A stretch of 64,000 nt of DNA from Hippopus hippopus (taxonomy: Eukaryota > Mollusca > Bivalvia > Cardiida > Cardiidae). Under the pieces are notes generated by a model, which did not search any database, was not told the origin of the DNA, and was given only the letters and a program-made list of their open reading frames with translations. Where the stretch lies: positions 37,770,011 through 37,834,010 of the forward strand of contig OX328096.1 in NCBI GenBank assembly GCA_946811185.2. Reading direction: 5' to 3'. Below, piece by piece: positions 40,900 through 52,567 of this stretch. Made by a program: the position numbers and the translations under genes. The number at the start of each line of letters is the position of its first letter. Position 1 is the first letter of the stretch.

Positions 40900-42778
40900 A
40901 TGACTTTCGCTGAATTAAGTAAGCCGATTACTGGCAAATCATCAGTAGGGAAGAAAGACAAAGGTAAGAAAAAGAAACTATTTTTCGATAGTATTTCCTT
41001 AATGGGCTACGTAGCCTCTTTAGGTGTTTTTAGCTTTCGCGCCAGAAGTTTTGCAAAGATTTGTGGCAATGTCACGTGATCAATGACACAAAAAATTGTG
41101 AAAACTCGTGTTCGAGTCATTAGGATGAGGTTATATCTGATGTACTCGTAATATAAATACACGGATTTCTCGATTGCAAAACGACTATCCCGTTACTGTT
41201 ACGCCCGAAATTGCAACTTTAACTGAATAATATAACCGTACAGTATATATACGTCTACAAAGAATAAACATCTCGTTGTATTTATCTGTATTTTACAATA
41301 AATTTTGATTTGCTGCATAAAAACTGACGGGTCCCTTTTAATGCATCGCCGCGATGAATTATAACTTGGCAAGTTGTTACATAATTATGGATCCATAAAA
41401 TCAATCTTACTAAACAACCGGCTGAATCCTGGGGTAAAAGTGTCATTTGACATGCAGAAAATTGACCAATAGCAAAGCCTTTGACCCTGTCAGCCTGCGT
41501 GGGCTGCGCAGGCTGACCTGAGTCAATATATTTTGTAAATGCATTAAACACTCTTTTCACAGAGCATGGCTCGATACAAGACAAATACCAGTAAGTTCCC
41601 ACTTGGATGATTGTTGTAATAGAGTCTTAGAGATAAAAATTTTTCAATCTTTCCATTTTTTAGGTGCAAATCAAACGAAGTTTCAGCTAGATTAGTACAG
41701 GAAAAATATTTCATATAAAGGTTTCTTCCAAAATTCAATTGTATATAACCGTTATACTATGACTTTATTAGTTGTACGGTCAGGTGGCAATGGACATAGA
41801 AACTTGTTCACGGCTGTGGCGAATCATGTCGCCCCGAGCCGATTACTTTTAATCGATGAACACGTAATTGAAATTAGGTAATTGACAATTAATCGGTTAA
41901 AAGAACAATAATTGTTTTTATTGTTACTTTTCAGTTCATTATTGCTATATTCTAATCTTGCGTCCAAAGGTAGATTCTGAATCTGCCTAGTCCAGATTGG
42001 AATTCTTAGTAGTCTGGAGTGGACAAAACTCTTCGAAATTTCTCCTACCAATCTCAGAGCAAGTTTGCTATTATCAAACTACATGTATTTGGTTTCACCA
42101 GTGCCAGAAAAGGACAAGATAAGTGGACGGTCGAAAGGCTAGAAGAAGGTCTAGAATCACTTTTGAATCTGCATAGGCAACATCTGTTTTTCTCCATTAT
42201 ATTTCACAGAGTCGAGATATTTTTAAACAAGGAGATTTACAGTTAGCCCTACCTAAAGGGACAGATTTCCCAAGTCAATTTTAACAATTAGTTTGTTCAT
42301 TATAGGATTGATTTTCTTTTACAATGAAAAATAAAAGCGTCATGTGACCTCTCCACAAGTCTGAGAAGATGGCAGAAAGAATAATTTTAAGGCAGGTCAA
42401 AAGTTGCCAGGTTGCTCTATCTTTTGTTTACTATTTGCCTGGTTTTGAATTTCATTTTTCTGTCAGAGACTAACAATGGCACAGATAGTAAAATAACAGA
42501 CAGTCATCTTCACAATAATATCAACACTTTTGAAAGGTATGATTTAAATTCAAATCATAAATTCTTACACCCACATTTGTTACTATGGCATCTTCTGGGC
42601 CTTTAAAATACAATGTACTATATTTCATGAACTTAATTTCAGGACGAACAGAAATGTACGCCCCAAACAAGGGTATCTACTGTTTAAGGTTTCAAAAATG
42701 CATATTGCATATATGAGACACAAGTTAGTTTCGGATTGCACAATAAGTCCTATCTGGAGGGAAGTAACAATATTTTGA
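40900..42778 (+). CDS. candidate small multi-exon gene, unknown protein, copy 2
   Basis: The exons equivalent to copy 1 are 40900-40963 (ATG to GTAAGA donor), about 42113-42148, 42467-42536 and 42643 onward. All better splice signals are kept. A 7-bp insertion (a local ATTGCAT duplication at about 42704) shifts the last frame, so the protein would end at 42778 instead of the early TGA used in copy 1, adding about 24 residues. No domain is recognised. The different C-termini mean at least one copy has changed since duplication, or that the last exon ends earlier at AAG/GTTTCA. Confidence 0.38.
41368..41573. repeat. GAGCCATGCTCTG-family MITE, partial, copy 2
   Basis: Equivalent to 20641-20846, in the first intron of the candidate small gene. 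Confidence 0.75.
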
Positions 42779-42811
42779 TGATATAGTGCCTTAGCTGAGA
42801 TGTATCCCTAA

Positions 42812-45534
42812 CTAAACGACTTCAAATCCATACAGTGGTATATATTTGTTGCTGTTTTCTTTTGCCCCCAAAATCGTCACAGTTGATTCTGCGATGTCGA
42901 CATCAAAAGATCCTTGAAATTCTCCACCCTCTCCTTTGATTATTTGTCCGTTTACCACAATCTGATTAAGGTAGTGAGATTTTAGGTGAATATTGACCGA
43001 ACTTCCCCTTTTTAATTTACCATTTAACGGTTGAAGTAATAAGCACTGATTTGCCAAAGCCTTTTCTGAAACTTCTGGAAATTCAAAGTCACTTTCTGTA
43101 ACATTCGTGCATCTTACGACGTATTTAAAAAGTAGTGGAAGATCTTCCATTTCACCTCCAGAGTCTTCATTTTTACAACCAAAAATTCTAAGGTGAAAGG
43201 TGCCATTGCGGTCTGGGTGTACACAAACAGAATATTTATTCATGTATATTGTATCAAATGTTAAATTTGATTTCTCAATCAACTTGTTATTGTCGACTAG
43301 CCACAGACTTGACATGAATATCATTGGAAAGTTCTTGCTCGTTTTAAAGACGAAATTTTCCTCCATTGCGATGTCAACAATTGCATCTTTGTGGGACACA
43401 GGTTCCACTTGAAATTTGAAGGCCTCCGGGTAAGGTGTTAGCCTTCTATTGAATTCTTCTAACGATATAGGCTTTCTCAGTAATTGCCAGCGCCTGCTGG
43501 AACCAAAATCTGCGTTCATGAAGGGAAAATGCGTTACTATCAACTGTTCTGGGTCTGTCAAGAAATAAAATTCGTCGAAATGGCGTTTATACTGTCTGTC
43601 TCTCTGTAAATGTCCGGCACCCCAGGCACAGTCCACCAGATACCATTTTCCTGACAAATAAACAGCGTTCCAAGCGTGGTTCGGCATAGATGTTACTGTG
43701 AAAGGGTTGTCTGGAGAGTGGCTTGTACCTTTGGCAAAGCCTTGTATATTTTTCACTGGTATTCCTGCAGTTCTGCAGAAGAAAAGTATTATGAAAACAG
43801 CCAAAGCATATTACTTTATAGTTGCTATGACAGTGTACATGAAATGGGGACAAGAAAGAATAAGGTTTTAACGGCTCGATGCTTAATAAAAGGAGGTCTC
43901 CAAATTTGTCACTTAGCTAGATACATATATCTAAAAATAATAAAAATGTTCTGTAACTCGATATCGTTAATGCATTCCTTCCATTAGTATCATTTATATG
44001 AAGAAAATATAGTGGTCTGAAACTAGTTTCCATAGGTCATATATAATCTATATCAACATTAGATCTATTATTATCTACAATGTGAGTATGGGTTTTTGAA
44101 GGAGTCGAGATGGACGTTCCGTCCCAATTACCTGCATAGATCTTCAAACAACTTCATGTACCCCGTGCTACCAGCTGCTTTTGTGATCAAAATCTTTTCA
44201 ACTTCTCCAGTCGAGTCAGGTTCGTCTTCTACTTTACCAACATCTGGTGTATGCCTAGACCAACACACAGTAGATCTACATATTGTATTACTTAATTGGT
44301 TGTCAGATAGTCTTTACTATGACATGATTTAATGTTTAAAAAAGGCGATATGCTTAGTGTATTGATCACGAATCTTTGCAGTGCCTTTCGCATAGATTAC
44401 ACTAATTTCCTCAAAATGTTTTAATATTCAGTTAAGATTCTTACACACATGATTATTGGACCTGGAAGGTATGCAGCTTTTTTAACGACAACAAATCTGA
44501 CCCGCTCTTACGTTGATTCGGGGCACAGTTGAATGTACCTCTGATTCATTTTGTGAACAAATTGTTATTCTGTAGAACTAGATAAACTGAAACTCATTAT
44601 CTGTGCATTAATCCAAATCATTGTTAAAAGGTTGGGGATGCAACAGGATGAATATCTTATATCTAATTTTCTGTATACATGAGCCATGCTTTGTGAAAAG
44701 GGGCTTAATGCATCCGCCAAAAAGTATCGACCCAGGTCAGCCTGCGCAGTTCGCGCAGGCTGACCTGGGTCAATACTTTTTTGCTATTGGTCAATTTTCT
44801 GCAAGAAAAATGACCATTGTACCTCATAATTCAGTCGATTAGCCTGGGTCCAGGCAGCAATAATTTCTATATTACTCACCATGCTCTCCTAGAATCGCAG
44901 TCTGCTAATGATCATTGACACCGAATCGCTTCCGTAAGTATTTGAAAAACGTAAAGTTCGAATAATAGAAAAGGACGAATTGAACGAACTGGAACCCGGG
45001 CTGGGCTTATAAGACTTACCGATTATTGCATAAACTCTTTACCAGACGACAAAATTTTAGACTTAACAAATCCAAAGCGTTATCAGACGACAAATTAAAT
45101 GTGACTAGAAAATTGAAATTGTCTGTAAAAAGGTAGGTTGTGTTGTGGATTTGAGCGGTTATGATTTAATTGGTTATGCTTTTCGTATGAAATGTAGCAT
45201 GAAATTATTCATATTTGGCCTTGGAGTTCTGGAATTTATAGAACTGAAATATTTCAGTAGAGAAGTAGGTCCAGTATACGGCCGTTACAAGCAATGTCGG
45301 CGGAAGGTTATATACTAAAGAACCAATCAGGAATGGGCATCTATACTTTGATTTAAATGAAAACTTAGCTTGTTTAGAGATCAAGGAATTGAAATACTAT
45401 AAGATCAACATGACTCACCCGATAAACTCCGTAATCCAAACGTAGATCAGACGCGCCATGGCCCAGGAATCTGTTGACGCAGATGATAAGTACCGATGGA
45501 TATCCTCAACAGTGTTTCTAGTCGATTCGGGTGC
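42812..45534 (-). pseudogene. transglutaminase-like (KY/hillarin-type) gene, 3' exons, copy 2, possible frameshift
   Basis: The exons are 45534-45420, 44254-44132 and 43772-42812. The last exon keeps the GKWYLVDCAWG motif with Trp, unlike copy 1, and the same His and Asp; the Cys position is again Ser (GSTGY). At the first donor, copy 1 has CGG before GTGAGT, but this copy has only CG, because the + strand reads CACC at 45417-45420 where copy 1 reads CACCC. Splicing there would shift the frame and reach a stop about nine codons into the next exon. So this copy, although it retains the native upstream side, may be a pseudogene; a 1-nt assembly error in a C run is the main alternative. No upstream exon was identified between 45535 and the end of the window. 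Confidence 0.65.
44680..44839. repeat. GAGCCATGCTCTG-family MITE, right part deleted, copy 2
   Basis: It starts TGAGCCATGCTTTGTG and breaks off at CAGTCGATT, where it joins TAGCCTGGG directly. About 104 bp present in copy 1 are missing. The central stem is near perfect here. Confidence 0.8.
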
Positions 45535-45557
45535 CTTAGAGAAGCAATAATATATGT

Positions 45558-45822
45558 GAGTGGTGCTCTGGCAAAAAGGGGGCTAAATGCATCTCCGTTA
45601 TACACGATACTAGCCCAAGTCATCACATAATTATGGATCCATAGGAGCCACTTTTTTCAATAACCGACTTAATCATGAGGTAGATTGGTCCTTCGACAAA
45701 CAGAAAATTGATCAATAGCGAAAAGTTTCGGCCCAGGTCAGCCTGCACGGATAGCGCAGGCTGACCTGGGTCGACACTTTTGGCAGATGCATTAAGCCCC
45801 CTTTTCACAGAGCACAGCTCAT
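45558..45822. repeat. GAGCCATGCTCTG-family MITE, full length, copy 2
   Basis: Equivalent to 24940-25203. It is followed directly by a TTAA-type MITE (about 45823-46022). Confidence 0.8.
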
Positions 45823-46108
45823 TTGTATCTCTCTACCAGACGACGAAAATTTAGACTCTTTCAAATAAAAAGTATTTGCAAGCTATTAAATGTGGCTCAA
45901 ATGATTGTGTTTGTCTTCGAGAAGATAGAAAATTTTGTGGAAAAAGGAGAAAATGTTGGTTACCAGCATTTTTCTCTATTTCCAACAATTTGTTCAAAGC
46001 CCTTTACATTCGGGTAGTTAAATAGTGTTTTTTTCCTACCCCTAGATACTTCATTGGTATTTCTTACACTTGATATTAGTGGATGACAAACTGTTGCAGA
46101 AAAAGTTT

Positions 46109-47721
46109 TAATCGTTTTGGGTTCACGAATAAACTTAGTAAAGGATGCTTTTTTTTTTCAACTCTTTCAGAAACCTGGGTTCCAGTCTGATCATTTCATT
46201 GTTTTCTTTTTTCATATATTCGGACGTTACTTTGTCAAAAATGAAATCCGGAAAACCCCGGGCTACCCTTATTGCACCGTGGGCAATAACAGGAGCTTTT
46301 GCAGACGATATAAATCGAGGTGTTTACCATCCACGTGTTCGGTGTAACCCTTACCCTACTCAATAAGTTACATGCTACCTTCAAGTCGATAGTATAAACC
46401 CAAAGGTTGCTATTTTAGTTATTTTTGGTGGTGAAATATCTCCTGATTGGGCAGTGTAGTTCAAAGATCAGACTGCACGTTTCTTTGCAGACTGATCTTG
46501 ATCTACACTGTCCGTAAAAGGTCAGTGAGTCGTGCTTGGCAGCCTAAGGGTTAATAGCCTGTGATATAAGATATGTCTAAGGATCAGTAGATTGTATGAT
46601 CAGCCGTAGAAAGAGATCGAGCTGATCAATATATTTGGCTCTGAAATAGTTAAAAATGATTTTCCCTTGAGGTCGGGTACAGTAATGCCTCTATGCTGTG
46701 TTCACATCATATATTTTTGATATTTCAACTACTCTATTAAAATATCTCTAATGACTATTATCATTATTATTTTTATTATTATTATTATTAGCAGCAGCAG
46801 CAAAAGCGGCAAAGAAAAACCTTCTTTCAATTTTCAAACCTTAATAAAAATTTTGACGTATGTATGTCGATTTCATCTGAGTGTTAAAGGCATACTAGCG
46901 ACCAAAAGCAAACAATTTAGTCGTAAAAATGCAGAGACATTTGTTTCATAACATTTAAAAGTGCGGATGTTATTACGAGTCTGATACTTTGGTAGAGTGC
47001 AATCTATCACAGTTTTAGTCGCTGGCATAAAAAAAAATGCATTATACTACTTCACCAAAGTTAGCAACTTGCCTGCAATTTAACCCTCGAATTATTTACA
47101 TTTGGCATCTAGTGGGCCTTTAAAGATTGACCAACGTCAGTTTTTTACCTGCCTGGCGTGTTGATCAAGTGCCTTGTAATCTAGCGGGGGGTTGACCATG
47201 CCTTCTGTTGAATTTTTACACCCCATTTCTTGCTTTGTCACTCTTTAACCCTCGTCCTGCTAAATAACTTAAACTTTCAAGCCGAAAGTAAAAACCCGAA
47301 TGATGTTCCGTCGAACTTATTTTTGGAGAAAAATATCTCTTTATCGGCCAGTGTAGATCCAACATGAGACTCCACGTTGTATGTCGTCTGGTCTTGATCT
47401 ACACTGTCCGCAAAAGGTCAGTGATTCATCATTCGCGCTTAGTAGCCTAAGGGTTAACTCGTCACCGCCTGAAACAAGTTTGCAGCAAAATATGTTGAAT
47501 GCAACAAACGATTTCTCCGTTTGCGACAGTGGTTCCAAAATTGATTTTTTGCAATACACACACAAGAACGTTTTGGCATGCTTTCTTGGCCTTAATTCAT
47601 ATTCTGTAGGCTATTTTTTTCTGCAATGATGAATTCAAACCGTCCAATATGTTAACCAGTACCCATAAAGTCACCAACCGTTCTAGCTTGTACCCCTAGT
47701 CTAATTCTAGATTTAGAAGGG
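46109..47721. other. unique flank: MITEs, simple repeats, one doubtful frame
   Basis: This is the first sequence right of the duplication. It holds TTAACCCTTAGGCTGC-family MITEs at 46396-46552 and 47247-47456 and an ATT/AGC microsatellite at about 46760-46805. A + strand frame at about 46210-46366, reading SGKPRATLIAPWAITGAF, is compact and protein-like but lacks convincing splice signals. Confidence 0.5.
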
Positions 47722-47973
47722 AACGTTTGTTACAACCCGTTTTGTAATAAAAACCCGTTTTGTAATAATTTATTACAAAACGGGTTGGGAGAACATTATT
47801 ACAATTCGGGTAGACAGTTACAACCCGTTTTGTAATAAAACCCCGAATTGTAATAAAACATTAAGTTTGCAATGAAACTGTCTACCCGAATAGTAATAAT
47901 GTTCTCCCAACCCGTTTTGTAATAAATTATTACAAAACGGGTTTTTATTACAAAACGGGTTGTAACAAACGTT
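47722..47973. mobile_element. 252-bp near-perfect palindrome (foldback MITE)
   Basis: The left arm (47722-47819) and right arm (47876-47973) are about 98 bp each and pair with only a few mismatches around a central spacer of about 56 bp. The word ACCCGTTTTGTAATAA and its complement recur within each arm, so each arm also folds on itself. There is no coding potential and no clear target-site duplication. Confidence 0.85.
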
Positions 47974-48187
47974 TCTATTATACTAACCATTTGGTTCAGC
48001 GAATCAGAAAATTAATGAGATTTAGACTTAAAATGTTCGTTCGTTCGTCTGGTTGATTGTCAAGTCTGATCTACGGTCGCCGAATAAGCTTTCAAAGTAG
48101 CGATAGGCACCTTACGGGATAGTTAGATATTTCAAAGCCAATTCTTTAAACTCTGAGGCTTTCGCCAGGTAAAAAAAAAACATCAAT

Positions 48188-48450
48188 AAGCCATGCTTTG
48201 TGTAATGGGGGCTTAATGCATCTGCTTAAAGTATCGACCCATGTCAGCCTGCGCTGCCCGCGCAGGCTTACACGGGTCGAAACTTTTAGCCATTGGTCAA
48301 CTTTCTGCATGTCAAAGAACCATCCTATCTCCAGATCCAGTTGATTGATTGGGAAAAAAAACGGATTTTATGGATCCGAAATGTAATGGCTTGCATCGTA
48401 CAATGCATCACGAAGATGCATTAAGCCCCCTTTTGCCAGAGCAAGACTTA
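48188..48450. repeat. GAGCCATGCTCTG-family MITE
   Basis: From AAGCCATGCTTTGTG to TTTTGCCAGAGCAAGACTTA, with CAGCCTGCGCTGCCCGCGCA in the centre. Confidence 0.75.
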
Positions 48451-48459
48451 AATACAATC

Positions 48460-49605
48460 CACACAATCTTCAAACCCAGAGAGATTTTTATCTTGTAATC
48501 TTGACTGAAAAACCGGACGTAATAGATGCAAGATCAGACTATACGTTCTGTGCAGTCAGATCTTGAATATATCGACCGCAAATGCCCCAACTTGTCTTGA
48601 ATAAAAACAATGTTGTGTACAATTTTTCTTCGACTAAAAGTGAGCAATTCAGATTTTATTCGTAAGCAATCAGAACTGCTGCCTTATTTACTTCCCCTTT
48701 CCCCCACTTTCTCTCAAAGTATGTCCGTTCGAGCAAACACTTCGAATTACGTACATCGAATATTCGGTTTTTTTTTTCATCTTCCCGTTTCCAAATAATA
48801 ACGTGTTTTAATAACCCTGAGAAGTTTTTTTTTTTTTGAAACATGGTAAAAAAAAGGTATCAGCATTTTCTCCTTTTTCCCCACAATGTTTTAACTACCC
48901 TTTCAGATACAAATCCTATCATTTCAATTTGTCGTCCGCAAAAATGCTCCCAACATGAACAAGTCTATAATTTCGCCATCGGCAATACTTAAAGACGTAC
49001 TGTTTCATAGATTATTCTACGTCAAGTTAGAGATTCATTCTTTTTCTTATGTTACCTAAATGATTTAATAAGAAACTTGCGAAACTAAATATTTATGTAA
49101 AAATTAAGGGAAAAAAACTAGTATACCTGTAGCATGATTCAAGAGCCTATATGGTTTCAACAAGTTAAAATACACGTGCATACTTTCTCATACGGGTAAG
49201 AATACATGTACATGTATATGCTTCCTTTTGTTATTTTCACAACTCACGGCGTTTCGCACCAATGAAGTTTAAAGCATTTCAGACTCAACTTTAATCGTTT
49301 ACCAAACAACCTCGTACCAAGAGTAAAATGGGCGTCTGAAAGTATTTTTAAAAGAGGAAAAAAACGCAGGTACATGCATTTTTCTTTTACTCACCGATGT
49401 TTTCTACCCAATCAGAGAATTACAGGTTACTTTCTCCGGGCTAACTGCTGTCCCCAGATGCCTCCTATTTGGACGGATCCAAAATTGGTCGTTTAAGCAA
49501 AGGGTTAAAGTATTGATCTCCTTTCTTTCAAAATCTACAAATATAACAAACAATGCAAACAATGGTAGAAGTAATGTAATACTGGTCTATAGAGATTCAT
49601 GTATA
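48460..49605. other. MITE fragments, no gene
   Basis: A TTAACCCTTAGGCTGC-family fragment lies at about 48465-48590. TTAA-type palindromic fragments lie at about 48850-48990 and 49270-49440. The rest is unassigned. Confidence 0.5.
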
Positions 49606-49873
49606 TGTGTCATCTTCTGTGATAAGGGGGTTTAATACGTGTGCAAAAAAAAAAAAAAGTATGTTCTCATGTCAGCCTGTACAGTCCGCATAGGCTGACA
49701 TGAGTCCAAACAGTTTGCTCCTTGTCAATTCTCTGCGTGTCCAAGGACCAGTCTATTTCATGATTCAGTCGGTAATTGTACAAAATGGATTTTATGGATC
49801 CATATTCATGCGACGACTAGCTTTATATAATGCAACATATTGCATTAAACCCTCTTTTCCCAAAGCCGCTCAT
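49606..49873. repeat. GAGCCATGCTCTG-family MITE
   Basis: Degraded ends, but the core CATGTCAGCCTGTACAGTCC with its complementary arm is clear. Confidence 0.7.
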
Positions 49874-49911
49874 ATATAATAACAATGCTCAAAAGTTTTA
49901 TTTCATATAAC

Positions 49912-50260
49912 AGTGGAATGTTAACCTATTTTTTAGGCCGGAGCCGATTTTTCTGTACTTCTCGGCACAAGGATCAAAATCAGACCATAGCCGGGTTTGT
50001 GTAGTACGGTCTTCGATCTCGACTGTTCTTTTTAATTCGGATTCAAAAGGGGAGCATTCAAATTGTAATAACTGAGCAAGTTTTGGAGGTATTAATTAAA
50101 TTAATATTCGAAAATTTCATATACTTTTTGAAAGCAAAAGGGGTCAACCACTAAATAGCATAAAGAAGAACGATTTGCTTTTGAAGCCAGTGTAGATCGA
50201 GATCAGACTCACGTATTGTGATCTTAATCGATCACGATCCTTACTGCCCAATGTGTTTTG
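49912..50260. repeat. two degraded TTAACCCTTAGGCTGC-family MITE fragments
   Basis: Recognised by the CAGACC/GATCTCGACTG and GTGTAGATCGAGATCAGACT words. No intact ends. Confidence 0.45.
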
Positions 50261-51050
50261 AAGGGTTGTCCTGAATTACAAATTTGGATTTATTTTTATT
50301 AAAAACTAGATTTGGAGTTGGTATTGGAAAATATCTCTCTCTGTCTCCCTCTCTCTTCGAAAAAGCCGTTTAATCGCTGTATGTAAGGGGAGCAACTCGT
50401 ACTGCATTAAATTATTATGTTTTAAAAGTACATTCCCTTTGAAAAAAAAATCTAGTTGTTCTGAGGATACCGTATCTCCTGAAAGATTAATTTTGAAATT
50501 GTCCTAGTCATTCTTGTGCGATCACAAACTTTGGTATTGTATGGTTCATTACAAAAAGCAGCAAACATGGGTGAACCTGCCATCAACTTTCTGGAGATGC
50601 TTGTATCGCGAGTTGTCCTAAAAAAAAAATGTATCTATTGATACAGTCGTTTAGGCAGTAACGGATCGCTAACGAAATTATCACTGCGTACGTTTTTAAT
50701 CCATCATATATGGGATAATAAATGATACCATTCGACAGCAAAATATGTGATCTTTCAAAAGCAGTCCACATTTTTAGCTGAAAAATCGTTTTACGATAAA
50801 AAATACCTTCTTTTTCAAAGACGCTAATTAGGTCAATAGCGGATAGCTTTGGGTAGTAACGGATAGTATAGACTAATGTAGTTGAGGGGTCATCTCAAAT
50901 CAGTCTGAAAGCTGTCAAGTGCCGTAAATCTACAATTAAATCGTTGGTGGTGCACTTTTGATATATTTACATGGATCCAGAGTTTGATTCACAGACAGGC
51001 CAAGATTGTTTTTAACATTTAACAATTTTAGTCGTAGTCTCAGCACTACC

Positions 51051-51156
51051 TACCTTCAGTCTGAAGGCTTGCTCTGATGTTATTTTTGTGATTGGGTCTC
51101 CGGAGTGGAGAAACAATCAAAAAATAACATCGGAGCTCTCCTTCGGATTGAAGGTA
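51051..51156. mobile_element. 106-bp MITE with perfect 9-bp TSD
   Basis: TACCTTCAGTCTGAAGG on the left and CCTTCGGATTGAAGGTA on the right form the ends of a foldback of about 45-bp arms. AGCACTACC is repeated exactly at 51042-51050 and 51157-51165. A 9-bp duplication is typical of Mutator-like elements. Confidence 0.85.
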
Positions 51157-52022
51157 AGCACTACCCAGCCAATCCAGTTGCAAGGGAGGTTTTTTTTGTG
51201 TGCCGTAATTGTAATTGAAAAGGCCACGAAATAGACTGTAAGGTTAATTGGCTTCAGTAAAATGGTTGAAAGTAGAAAACAGCATCCTTTTTAAATGGTA
51301 TTTGAAAAGGGGGGGGGGGCAATTTCAAGGCATAAGTCAGAGATAAAGAGTGGTAAACTACATCAGTTCACTGTTTAATGATATCGAATGTTGCACTCAA
51401 GTGGAATTTTAAAACAGTATAAACTAGTCAAACCGGTATACTGACACATTCATGAATCAGTAACCCATGGTTGTGTCAGTAACTATATTAATTTCTGTCT
51501 CCCATTATATGATATTCTTTTTAGGTGAAATTTGAAAAAAAAAAAGTTTTGACTGTAAGTGAGAATTCCTCATGATCAGCATTTTCACCATTTTTTGCTT
51601 CATTGTTTTCACTGAAAGCTCATAAAAAACAAACATGCTCTCTAGAAACACTCCAGCCAATAGTTTGACATCATTAACGTACAACACAGTTTGTTCCCAA
51701 ATATTTTGTTAGTACAGGACATCATCTTTCTTCATCAATATGAAATAAACAGGTTTGTATTGCATGGAAATCAATGTTGCGCAACTTGATCATAATGAGC
51801 ACTTTCATCAATTGTCAGTTTTTTTTTCGAACCAAACATGTACATGTATGTTAAAATCTGTCTTAAATTATATCTGAGGATGGCTGTTTATTCTTTTGTA
51901 AGGAATATCAATGAAACAATCCACAACCATACAAGGAAGATGAAACCAATTAAAGAAGGCACAGCAAGTTAGTTGTTGCAGATATGCTAGTTAGGACAAC
52001 AGTTTTACCTATTGATACAGAA

Positions 52023-52104
52023 TACAGGGGGGTGCAAAAGTAGGTATACAGTGTATAATATGTCACTAATTATACACTGTATACCTACTTTTGCACCCCC
52101 TGTA
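52023..52104. mobile_element. 82-bp mariner-type MITE
   Basis: 36-bp arms beginning TACAGGGGGTGCAAAAGTAG are identical except for one extra G on the left, separated by about 10 bases. TA at both edges and the GTGCAAAAGTA-type terminus fit a Tc1/mariner-mobilised foldback. The near-identity of the arms suggests recent activity. Confidence 0.85.
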
Positions 52105-52567
52105 TATTGAGTAAAGTGTGCCATACAAAGAATATCTGTCTGATGGGAGGGGGGGTGGTTACAACATATTTTGGCAAGTTATTTGCTTCAAAAGAGGAGG
52201 GTTTTCAGTTATATAATGCAGTTACAGCTAATTGTATGCTGCTTTATACTAAAAGCTCCATGGTAAGATGTAAAAAGCTTTGACTGTCTGATGAAATCCC
52301 AGATACAGTTTTTAGAATAAATAATCAGTAACCTGAATATTCATTACACTGCCTTTTGGCATTGAAGACATCGTTTTATTTAGCTCTTTAAGCATACAAC
52401 AATGTTTTAGACTGCTCCAAAATGAAAGCATTTGCAGCTCTAGGACAAATTATAATTATATGGCTCAAATTACTGTTTCTAAAAAGTTTGCTATACCTTG
52501 AGGGAAGTAAAAGGAGAAAATGATGGTTACAAGCATTTTCTCCTCTTATCACGATGTTTTCAAGACT

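Larger units (their letters stand above)
25490..46108 (+). repeat. segmental tandem duplication, copy 2 (about 20.6 kb)
   Basis: This is a direct repeat of 4519-25489. The right edge is GTTT at 46105-46108, after which unique sequence starts. It is about 356 bp shorter than copy 1, mainly because of deletions of about 127 bp (equivalent of 4546-4670), about 157 bp (equivalent of 4826-4983, including the T tract) and about 104 bp (equivalent of 24116-24220). It has a compensating 45-bp stretch near 38950-38994 that copy 1 lacks. Confidence 0.97.

Noticed and set aside
46145..46366. + strand frame reading SGKPRATLIAPWAITGAF
   Set aside because: Protein-like but with no good acceptor, donor or homologue recognised; mentioned only as a doubtful frame.
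47341..47565. - strand frame of 74 codons
   Set aside because: It overlaps a TTAACCCTTAGGCTGC-family MITE and its composition follows the repeat.
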